From NCBI GenBank assembly GCA_963621575.1, contig CAVFEH010000014.1, forward strand, positions 1-63,574: 63,574 bases of DNA. Reading direction: 5' to 3'. The notes under the pieces are model-generated. The model saw only the letters and a program-made list of their open reading frames with translations, made no database searches and had not been told where the DNA came from. This stretch comes from UBA1724 sp963621575 (GTDB taxonomy: Bacteria; Verrucomicrobiota; Lentisphaeria; Oligosphaerales; Oligosphaeraceae). Positions 51,772 through 63,574 of this stretch are shown one piece after another (position 1 is the stretch's first letter; the number at the start of each line of letters is the position of its first letter). The position numbers were made by a program, and so were the translations under genes.

Positions 51772-54700
51772 ATGAAAGGCGAGCGCATCAACTTCGGCCG
51801 TCTGAAGGAAGTCCTTCCCATTCCGGATCTGATTGAATTGCAGACCAAGTCCTACGCGGATTTCCTGCAGATGGGGACGGCCCCCGGGAAACGGCAGCAC
51901 GTGGGCCTGCAGGAAGTGCTGGCGGACACCTTCCCCCCCGCGGGGTCTGGCAGCAAGAATGCCTTCGGCGTGGAGTTCGTGAACTACGAGATCGTGGAGG
52001 GCGACAATGACCTCTCCGAGCTGCTGAAGTCCGGCGGCACCTACCAGGGCGACCTCTTCGTCACCTTCCGCATGAAGGGCGCCAGCAACAAGGACATCCA
52101 CGAGGAGCGCCTCCGCATGGGGCACATCCCCCTGATGACCCCCAGCGGCTCCTTCATCATCAACGGCAGCGAGCGCGTCATCGTCAGCCAGCTGCACCGG
52201 TCCCCCGGCGTCTGCTTCGAGACCACCCACCATCCCAGCGGAAAGTTGATCTACAGCTACAAGATCCTGCCCGACCACGGATCCTGGCTGGAGGTCCAGT
52301 TCGACATCCGCGACATGATGTACATCTATCTCGACCGGAAGCGCCGCCGCAGAAAGTTCCGCGTCTCCACCTTCCTGCGGGCCTTCGGCTATGATGGCGA
52401 CCGGGAGATTCTGGACGACGTCTATGGCGTCCAGGAGAAGACCGTGGCCTCCCTCCTCAAGGAGCCCGATCCTTCCCATTTCACCACGGTGGAGGACATC
52501 CTGGATCCCGAGGACAAGGAGACCGTGTTGCTGCAGGGCCTGGAGGCCCTGGATCCCAGCGCCCTGGACCGCCTGAAGGACGCCGGCGTGAAGAAGATCC
52601 TTCTGGTGGACACCAACGAGATCGGCGACTACTTCATCAACTGCCTGGTCAACGACCGCAAGGAGGGTTTCCGCACCTGCGAAGACGCCCAGAAGGAGAT
52701 CTACAAGCGCATGCGCCCCAGCGATCCCGCCAACGCGCAGAACGCCCGCGGCCTCTTCGAGCGCATGTTCCAGGATGAGCGCCGTTATGACCTCGGGCTG
52801 GTGGGCCGTTTCAAGCTGAACCAGCAGCTTGGCCTCCACGTGGATGCCCACGAGCGCACCCTGACCAAGTGGGATATCGCCGCGGCCACCCGCGAGCTCA
52901 TGCGGCTCTACAAGCACAACGGCAAGCAGGATGACATCGACCACCTGTCCCGCCGCCGCATCCGCACCATTGGCGAGCTGCTGCAGAACCAGTGCCGCGT
53001 GGGCCTGAACCGCGTGGCCAACGCGGCCCGTGAGCGCAAGGCCAACCGCCACAGCGAGAATGGCTCCGTCAGCATCAGCAGCCTCATCAGCACCAAGGGC
53101 TTCGAGAGCGCGGTCAACGACTTCTTCCAGCACAACCAGCTCTCCCAGTTCATGGACCAGACAAACTGCCTGTCCGAGCTGACCAACAAGCGCCGCCTCT
53201 CCGCCCTGGGCCCCGGCGGTCTCACCCGTGACCGCGCAGGCGCCGAGGTCCGCGACGTCCACGCCAGCCACTACGGCAGGATCTGCCCCATCGAAACTCC
53301 CGAAGGCCCCAACATCGGACTGATCTCCAGCCTGGCGCTGTATGCCCAGCTGGACGAGTTCGGCTTCATCCGCACCCCCTACTGCCGCGTGAAGGACGGC
53401 AAGGTGGTCACCGACAAGAAGGGCAACGCCGACATCGTCTACATGAAGGCGGACGAGGAAGAGCAGCACGTGATCGCGCAGGCCAACGCGCCCCGCGACG
53501 AAGAGGGCCGCTTCGTCAACGAGTACGTCCTGGGGCGCAAGGCCGGCGAGGCCGGCGAGTTCCCCGCCAAGGACGTGGATTTCATCGACGTGTCCCCCAA
53601 GCAGATGATCTCGGCGGCCGCCAGTGTCATCACCTTCCTGGAGCACGACGACGCCAACCGCGCGCTGATGGGCTGCAACATGCAGCGCCAGGCAGTCCCC
53701 CTGATGAAGCCTGAGGCGCCTCTTGTGGGCACTGGCATGGAGGGTGTCATCGCCCGCTACTCCCACGCCATCCAGGCCGCCACCCGCGATGGCGTGGTCG
53801 CCTGGGCGGACGGCCAGAAGGTCATCGTCACCCCTGACGGCAAGTTCCCCGAGGGCAAGACCGCCGCGGACTATGTGCGGAACCAGGACACCCCCGAAGT
53901 GCAGGTCTACCTGCTCTTCAAGTTCCTGCGCTCCAACGCCTGCACCCTGGTCAACCAGCGTCCCATCGTGGTCACTGGACAGGCGGTGAAGAAGAACCAG
54001 CCCCTGGCTGACGGCGCCTGCACGGACGGCGGCGAGCTGGCTCTGGGCCGCAACGTGCTGGTGGCCTTCATGTCCTGGCGCGGCTACAACTACGAGGACG
54101 CCATCATCATCAGCGAGAGGCTTGTCCAGGAGGACATCTACACCTCCGTGCACATCAACCTCCAGGAGGTGGAGGTCCGCCCCACCAAGCAGCAGACCAA
54201 CACGAACAGCGCCGAGGAGATCACCCGCGACATTCCGAATGTCTCCCAGGAGTCCCTGAGCAACCTGGACACTGAGGGCGTGATTCGTCTTGGCGCGGTT
54301 GTGAAGCCCGGGGATGTGCTGGTGGGCAAGGTCACTCCCAAGCAGGAGACCGACCTGGCCCCCGAGGAGCGCCTGATGCGCGCGGTCTTCGGCGAGAAGT
54401 CCAGCGACGTGAAGGACACCTCCCTGAAGACCGAGCCCGGCAACGACGGCGTGGTCATGGACCTGCGCCTGCGCCGGAACCAGGATCCCGCGAAGGTGAA
54501 GATGAACAAGGAGGAGCTCCGCAACAGCCAGAAGGAGACCCGCGAGCGTTACCGCAGCAAGCGTGCGGACATCCTGGGCGACCTGGTGAACGAGCTGCGC
54601 TCCGAGTATGCGGGCAACAAGATCTCCCAGGAGATCACCTTCCTGAACCCCGAGACCCAGGAGAACGAGCTCATCATCCCCGCGGAGCGCAAGATTACCA

Positions 54701-55836
54701 TCCAGATGCTGAACAAGCTGGCGGAGAACTACGAGCGCTTCCAGATGCACGACGGCGAGGTGAAGACCAAGCTGGAGGAGATCTTCAAGAAGTTCCGCCC
54801 CAAGCTGCGGGAGAACGAGCGCTGCTGCCAGGAGGCCATTGAGCTCCTGCAGAAGAACGAGGGCGCGGACCCCGGCAAGATCACCAACGTGAAGGTGTAC
54901 ATCGCCAGCAAGCGCCGCCTCTCCATCGGCGACAAGATGGCCGGACGCCACGGAAACAAGGGCATCGTCTCCAAGATCGTCCCCGTGGAGGACCTCCCCT
55001 TCATGGCCGACGGCACTCCCGTTGAGATCGTCCTGAACCCCATGGGCGTGCCTTCCCGAATGAACATCGGGCAGGTCTTCGAGACCCATGCCGGCTACGC
55101 CGCCAAGATCCTCGGCATCAACGTGGCGACGCCCGCCTTCGACGGCATGCCCGAGGAGCGCATGACCGACCTGCTGGAGCGCGCCCGCCTGGTGAAGGTG
55201 GCCCAGGCCGCCGGCCAGACCGTCCCCGAGAAGACCATGGCGGCCCTCCGCAAGGTGGAGGGCCGCGACGTGGAGAAGGCCAAGGAAGACCTCCGGAAGC
55301 TGATCTCCGCGGCCGGCTGGAGTGTCGGCAAGCGCGACGACCAGGCCTGCACCGGCGGGAAGATCCTCGACGCCAGCGGCCGCGACCGCACCGACGACTT
55401 CGTGGACATCGACGGCAAGGCCCGCCTCTACGATGGCCGCACCGGCGACGCCTTCGACCAGCGCGTCATGGTGGGCCAGATCTACATGCTGAAGCTGGAC
55501 CACCTGGTGGTCAACAAGATCCACGCCCGCGCCGTGGGGCCCTACTCCCTGGTCACCCAGCAGCCCCTGGGCGGCAAGGCCCAGGGCGGCGGACAGCGTT
55601 TCGGAGAAATGGAGGTCTGGGCCCTGGAGGCCTACGGCGCCGCCTATACCCTCCAGGAGATGCTCACCGTCAAGTCCGACGACATCAACGGCCGCACCAA
55701 GATCTACGACTCCATCATGAAGGGCGAGAACGAGCTGGAAGCCGACGTGCCCGAATCCTTCAACGTCCTGTTGCGGGAAATGATGAGCCTGTGCCTGGAC
55801 GTCCGCATCCATCACGCCAACGCCAGCATGGCGTAG
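51772..55836 (+). CDS. rpoB: DNA-directed RNA polymerase subunit beta
   Basis: The 1354-residue second-largest subunit of RNA polymerase. Diagnostic blocks are FIINGSERVIVSQLHRSPGV, the rifampicin region FFQHNQLSQFMDQTNCLSELTNKRRLSALGPGGL, RICPIETPEGPNIGL, WRGYNYEDAIIISERLV, GDKMAGRHGNKGIVSKI and GGQRFGEMEVWALEAYGA. The ATG at 51772 is preceded by AAAGGAG. A sequence typical of rifampicin-sensitive enzymes is kept in the drug-binding region (His, Ser and Asp positions unchanged). Confidence 0.99.
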   Translation: MKGERINFGRLKEVLPIPDLIELQTKSYADFLQMGTAPGKRQHVGLQEVLADTFPPAGSGSKNAFGVEFVNYEIVEGDNDLSELLKSGGTYQGDLFVTFRMKGASNKDIHEERLRMGHIPLMTPSGSFIINGSERVIVSQLHRSPGVCFETTHHPSGKLIYSYKILPDHGSWLEVQFDIRDMMYIYLDRKRRRRKFRVSTFLRAFGYDGDREILDDVYGVQEKTVASLLKEPDPSHFTTVEDILDPEDKETVLLQGLEALDPSALDRLKDAGVKKILLVDTNEIGDYFINCLVNDRKEGFRTCEDAQKEIYKRMRPSDPANAQNARGLFERMFQDERRYDLGLVGRFKLNQQLGLHVDAHERTLTKWDIAAATRELMRLYKHNGKQDDIDHLSRRRIRTIGELLQNQCRVGLNRVANAARERKANRHSENGSVSISSLISTKGFESAVNDFFQHNQLSQFMDQTNCLSELTNKRRLSALGPGGLTRDRAGAEVRDVHASHYGRICPIETPEGPNIGLISSLALYAQLDEFGFIRTPYCRVKDGKVVTDKKGNADIVYMKADEEEQHVIAQANAPRDEEGRFVNEYVLGRKAGEAGEFPAKDVDFIDVSPKQMISAAASVITFLEHDDANRALMGCNMQRQAVPLMKPEAPLVGTGMEGVIARYSHAIQAATRDGVVAWADGQKVIVTPDGKFPEGKTAADYVRNQDTPEVQVYLLFKFLRSNACTLVNQRPIVVTGQAVKKNQPLADGACTDGGELALGRNVLVAFMSWRGYNYEDAIIISERLVQEDIYTSVHINLQEVEVRPTKQQTNTNSAEEITRDIPNVSQESLSNLDTEGVIRLGAVVKPGDVLVGKVTPKQETDLAPEERLMRAVFGEKSSDVKDTSLKTEPGNDGVVMDLRLRRNQDPAKVKMNKEELRNSQKETRERYRSKRADILGDLVNELRSEYAGNKISQEITFLNPETQENELIIPAERKITIQMLNKLAENYERFQMHDGEVKTKLEEIFKKFRPKLRENERCCQEAIELLQKNEGADPGKITNVKVYIASKRRLSIGDKMAGRHGNKGIVSKIVPVEDLPFMADGTPVEIVLNPMGVPSRMNIGQVFETHAGYAAKILGINVATPAFDGMPEERMTDLLERARLVKVAQAAGQTVPEKTMAALRKVEGRDVEKAKEDLRKLISAAGWSVGKRDDQACTGGKILDASGRDRTDDFVDIDGKARLYDGRTGDAFDQRVMVGQIYMLKLDHLVVNKIHARAVGPYSLVTQQPLGGKAQGGGQRFGEMEVWALEAYGAAYTLQEMLTVKSDDINGRTKIYDSIMKGENELEADVPESFNVLLREMMSLCLDVRIHHANASMA

Positions 55837-55940
55837 TCCCCGGCGGATCCCCGAATCCCCAGTTTCCGTGTGGACGGAGGGGTGTCCGGCGCCCCCGGCG
55901 CCTTCTCCGTCGTAGCAAACCTTTTTCTTGAGGAACAAAA

Positions 55941-60518
<4,578 letters not shown>

Positions 60519-60602
60519 CGCCCCTAGGGCGCGGGCTTCTCGCGGACGCCTTTGGCGCGCGGGGGGAAGCCCGGAGTCTCCAGAATGCCCCGCAATGCGA
60601 CC

Positions 60603-60638
60603 ACGGGCCGCCGGATTTTCTCCGACGGCCCGTTTTTT
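60603..60638 (+). terminator. Intrinsic terminator after rpoC
   Basis: ACGGGCCG-C-CGGA (60603-60615) and TCCG-A-CGGCCCGT (60621-60633) pair with one internal mismatch around TTTTC, followed by a T-run. Confidence 0.9.
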
Positions 60639-60807
60639 GTCCGTGGAGGAGCCTCTTCCTCCATAGCATCCCTCCGGCGAAAAAGCTCCCTGGGAAGGAA
60701 GCGCATGATGTGACGTCTTCCCTGCGGCGGCACGTTGCCGGCGTGCCTGGCGTCTGTCTTGCGCAGTGCGTGGCAGGCGGCCCTCACCACCCTCTTTTTT
60801 CAATCCA

Positions 60808-62397
60808 ATGGACGACTTCAAGTTGAATCGCGTTGCCTGGGATGGCGCGGGTGCGCCGTGCTTCCGTTTCCAGATTCCACTGGTGGACATCCAGGGCTAT
60901 TGGACTCCGGAGACCCGTACCCCACGGATGACTCTTCCCTGGTGTGTGGAGCTCCTTTCCGCCAGCCAGAAGAACTTTCCCGCGCTGGTTTTTCTGAACA
61001 GCGCGGGGCAGTGCCGCGCGCTGGTGGCGCTTTCCAGCCTGGAGCGGGAAACCCGGATTGTGGCCCAGATGAACCAGGAGGAGTGCTCCTACGACGTCAC
61101 GGTGGAGACTCTCTCCCCCGCCGAAGACGGCGGGGAGTTGACGCTCACAGTGGACCGCCGGCCGATTCCCTGGATGCAGGCGCTCTCCGAGTGGCGCGAG
61201 GGCCTGGGGCTCCCTGCGCCCCGCATTCCCGCCGCCGCCTGGCGGCCTGTCTTCTGCACCTGGTATGCGGTCCACGCCACCGTGGATGCCGCCTGGGTGG
61301 AGGAGAATGCGCGGATTGCCGCGGAACTGGGCGTCGGCACCATGATCGTGGACGACGGCTGGTGCTTTGACCAGCGCAAGCGGGTCTCCCCCCAGACCAT
61401 CGGCACCTGGTACGAGAATATTGGCGACTGGCAAATCTCCCAGGCGAAGTTCCCGGGCTTTGACGGTCATGTGCGGCGGGTCCAGAGCCTGGGGCTGAAG
61501 TACCTCCTGTGGGTGACCCCCTATCTCATCGGGACACGGAGCCAGGCGTATGCGAAGGAGCTCTCCGATGCGCTGCTGCCCGGCGAACCCAGGGAGGGCT
61601 ATCGCCTCCTGGACGTGACACGGCGGGACAAGGCGCTTCTCATGGCGGACCGCCTGGCCCGGCTCCTCCGGGAGACCCCGATTGATGGCCTGAAAGTGGA
61701 TTTCCTGGATCAGATCCCCCCCTCCTGGGAACGCCCCGCCGGCGCCGCCGCCATGGCCTTCGTCCGGGAACTCTCCCGGCAGATCCGGGAGGCGCGTCCC
61801 GACGCCCTGGTGGAGTTCCGGCAGTCCTATTGCACCCCCGGAATGGCACCCTATGCCACGCAGTTCCGGTGCTGCGACGTCCCCTTCGACTTCATCGACA
61901 ACTTCCAGCGGCTTGCGCAACTTCGCGTCGCCCTGGGCGACGGGCTGCCCGTCCATGCGGATCCCATCTACTGGGCGCCCGGGGAGCGGGACGTCAATGT
62001 CTCCCGCCACCTGATCGCATCCCTCCTGGGCACTCCCATGCTCTCCATGGACCTGCGGCGCCTCACGTCCCGGGAACGACGCATCATCGCCTTCTGGCTG
62101 GCGTTCTACAACGAGAATCTCCCCGCTTGCCAGGCGGGACGCTGGACCATCCGCTACCAGGCGGAGGCTGTGGGATACGCGCTCCTGCAAGCCCCGGGAC
62201 GCCCCCGCATCGCCATCCTCCAGGAACCCTCCCTGCTGCCGGAACTCCTGGGGTGCACCGCCGCGGGGGACTTCCTCCTGAATCTCTCCCTGGAGGACCT
62301 TCCCGTCCCCGGCGCCAAAGCATTCTTCCATCCCTCCGGGGAAGAAGTGGCCTCCGGCATCCTGCCCGCCGGGGGCGCGGTTGTGCGTGCGCACTAG
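60808..62397 (+). CDS. GH36-type alpha-galactosidase
   Basis: A 529-residue glycoside hydrolase that probably releases alpha-linked galactose. The TIM-barrel region has FCTWYAVH, MIVDDGWCFD and the nucleophile Asp298 in GLKVDFLDQ; the likely acid/base is Asp357 in FRCCDVPFDF. No signal peptide is visible, so it is probably cytoplasmic and acts on imported oligosaccharides. It is shorter than large GH36 enzymes, with a reduced N-terminal beta domain. It lies alone between two terminators, after rpoC. The sugar specificity (galactose or N-acetylgalactosamine) is not certain. Confidence 0.82.
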   Translation: MDDFKLNRVAWDGAGAPCFRFQIPLVDIQGYWTPETRTPRMTLPWCVELLSASQKNFPALVFLNSAGQCRALVALSSLERETRIVAQMNQEECSYDVTVETLSPAEDGGELTLTVDRRPIPWMQALSEWREGLGLPAPRIPAAAWRPVFCTWYAVHATVDAAWVEENARIAAELGVGTMIVDDGWCFDQRKRVSPQTIGTWYENIGDWQISQAKFPGFDGHVRRVQSLGLKYLLWVTPYLIGTRSQAYAKELSDALLPGEPREGYRLLDVTRRDKALLMADRLARLLRETPIDGLKVDFLDQIPPSWERPAGAAAMAFVRELSRQIREARPDALVEFRQSYCTPGMAPYATQFRCCDVPFDFIDNFQRLAQLRVALGDGLPVHADPIYWAPGERDVNVSRHLIASLLGTPMLSMDLRRLTSRERRIIAFWLAFYNENLPACQAGRWTIRYQAEAVGYALLQAPGRPRIAILQEPSLLPELLGCTAAGDFLLNLSLEDLPVPGAKAFFHPSGEEVASGILPAGGAVVRAH

Positions 62398-62548
62398 CGG
62401 TCAGCGGCTGGTCTTGGGCACGTTGGAACGGCGCCTGCGGTGGGCGCATCCGGCCATTCCGGGGTTGTGGCGCCAGGGCAGAACTCCTCATTCCCCCTCC
62501 GGAATCCTCATGGATTGTGGAAGCCGTGTTTCCCGCGGTTTTCACAAT

Positions 62549-62571
62549 AAACGCCGCCGGGCGGCGTTTTT
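62549..62571 (+). terminator. Intrinsic terminator after the alpha-galactosidase gene
   Basis: AAACGCCGC (62549-62557) and GCGGCGTTT (62561-62569) pair perfectly with a 3-nt loop and continue into further T. Confidence 0.85.
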
Positions 62572-62648
62572 GGTCTGTCTTCGGAGCGGGGCAGGGCGGC
62601 TGGCCCTTCCGCTTCGCGCATTTTGTCAACGCAAACCAGGACACAACC

Positions 62649-63416
62649 ATGGATCGAACACGCACTCTCACCCTTCTGCTGGCACTGCTGGCGGTCTTTT
62701 CGGCGGGTACACTTGTCTTCGCCCTCTTCTCGTATCGTTCCTACCAGGGGCTTCTCCAGGAAATGGCCGCCCAGGAGAGCGCACGGCCCGCGGAAACAGT
62801 GGCGCCTGTGGAGCTTCCTCCTGTCGTGGTGCAGCAGGGCGTGGACGCCAGCGAGGAGGTGGCCGGCTTGAATGAATACATCGCCAAGCTGGAGGAGCAA
62901 AACCGCACGCTCCGCCAGCAATTGGCCGCCGCCGGCAATCAGCGGGACGGACGGCAGGCTTTTGGGGGAGGCCGTGCCCGGCGTGGCGCCCCTCCCGACA
63001 TGGAGAAGCTGAAGGAGACCGATCCGGAACGTTATGAGGAGTTCCAGAAGCGCCGCCAGGAGATGGAGCAGCGCCGCCAGGAACAGCGCCAGCGCCGGAA
63101 GGACTACCTGGCCGCCGTGGATACTTCCCGACTTTCCCAGGCCCAGAAGGAGACCCTCCAGAATTACCGGGACCTCCTTTCGGAAATGGACGAGGACACC
63201 CAGGGCGGTCCTCCGGACTTCGACCGGATGCGGGAGATGATGGACATGCGCGAGGAAGTCCAGGAGATCCTCTACCAGGATCTGGGCGACCGTCTGGGGG
63301 CCGACGGTCAGGCCCTCTATGAGGGTGTCCAGGAGCTTCAGTCCGTCATGGGCGGCAATGGCGGCCCCGGCGGCGGCCCCGGCGGCGGAATGCCCCCCGG
63401 CCCTCCTCCGCAGTGA
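62649..63416 (+). CDS. Membrane-anchored coiled-coil protein of unknown function
   Basis: Not recognised. The 255-residue protein starts with one hydrophobic helix (LTLLLALLAVFSAGTLVFALF), followed by a Pro/Val-rich stretch and a coiled coil (EVAGLNEYIAKLEEQNRTLRQQ). A very charged segment rich in Arg, Gln and Glu (EEFQKRRQEMEQRRQE) comes next, then a helical region with repeated Met-Arg-Glu and a C-terminal Gly/Pro tail (GGPGGGPGGGMPPGPPP). Its shape recalls envelope-stress or metal-binding periplasmic helical proteins, but no signature is present. The start at 62649 places the membrane helix at residues 6-26. It is single-gene between a terminator and the tRNA-Arg promoter. Confidence 0.75.
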   Translation: MDRTRTLTLLLALLAVFSAGTLVFALFSYRSYQGLLQEMAAQESARPAETVAPVELPPVVVQQGVDASEEVAGLNEYIAKLEEQNRTLRQQLAAAGNQRDGRQAFGGGRARRGAPPDMEKLKETDPERYEEFQKRRQEMEQRRQEQRQRRKDYLAAVDTSRLSQAQKETLQNYRDLLSEMDEDTQGGPPDFDRMREMMDMREEVQEILYQDLGDRLGADGQALYEGVQELQSVMGGNGGPGGGPGGGMPPGPPPQ

Positions 63417-63448
63417 CCGTGAAACCCCCGGAATGCAGGGTACGCCTC

Positions 63449-63476
63449 TTGCAGAACCTGTGTTTCGGGTTATTGT
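63449..63476 (+). promoter_or_regulatory. Promoter of tRNA-Arg
   Basis: TTGCAG (63449-63454), a 16-nt spacer and TATTGT (63471-63476), then ACGG. It ends 21 nt before the tRNA. One of the four shared-type promoters. Confidence 0.75.
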
Positions 63477-63497
63477 ACGGCGCTTTGTGATTTGCGT

Positions 63498-63574
<77 letters not shown>

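Noticed and set aside
51757..55938. 1393-codon open frame on the minus strand opposite rpoB
   Set aside because: Shadow frame of rpoB with biased composition and no family blocks.

Overview
The window is a GC-rich bacterial chromosome segment that is almost fully coding. The best guess for the host is a PVC-superphylum bacterium, probably Lentisphaerota or Kiritimatiellota. This rests on an orphan prepilin-like protein with an H-X9-DG motif, a HisA of the eukaryotic (yeast HIS6-like) type, and a complete housekeeping core with no phage or transposon genes. FucO (lactaldehyde reductase) and a GH36 alpha-galactosidase fit a gut or mucin-associated anaerobe. The phylum is inference; no 16S rRNA gene is present.

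Layout. 1-9 kb: tail of an unknown gene, citrate synthase, eukaryotic-type HisA, a PflA-like radical SAM protein, PurE, a secreted protein, a membrane protein, a RecO-like protein, CysS and an HD hydrolase. 9-17 kb: Lrp regulator with aminotransferase, TrmB, a second HD hydrolase, FucO, two tRNA-Leu genes, a bile-acid-symporter-family transporter and a DUF3089 lipoprotein. 17-23 kb: AlkD (minus), an adenine salvage pair (adenine deaminase and NCS2 permease), an HD-CoaD fusion protein and a lone oligopeptide ABC ATPase. 23-33 kb: a minus-strand operon recC-recB-recD-methyltransferase. 33-43 kb: prepilin-like protein, UDP-HexNAc epimerase and dehydrogenase, RecA, MurF, acyl-ACP thioesterase, RdgC-like protein, AcpS and PncC.

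43-60.5 kb is the classical translation/transcription cluster: tRNA-Thr, tuf, rpmG, tRNA-Trp, secE, nusG, then rplKAJL and rpoBC. It is interrupted between nusG and rplK by about 2.9 kb. That insert holds an AT-richer hypothetical gene with an uncertain or decayed N-terminus and a convergent O-antigen-ligase-like membrane protein with an extra C-terminal domain. 60.5-63.6 kb: GH36 alpha-galactosidase, a membrane-anchored coiled-coil protein and tRNA-Arg.

Regulation. Four stable-RNA or translation promoters (tRNA-Leu, tRNA-Thr/tuf, rplK, tRNA-Arg) share TTGCA(A/G), a 16-nt spacer and TAnnnT; three of them continue with ACG. Several clear intrinsic terminators delimit units. DNA repair is concentrated here (RecBCD, RecA, RdgC-like, RecO-like, AlkD). 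No CRISPR array, prophage, insertion sequence or recognisable defence island was found. The best candidates for something not yet described are the HD-CoaD fusion, the nusG-rplK insert with its ligase plus extra domain, the shared promoter architecture and the secreted/membrane protein pair at 4.1-6.1 kb.
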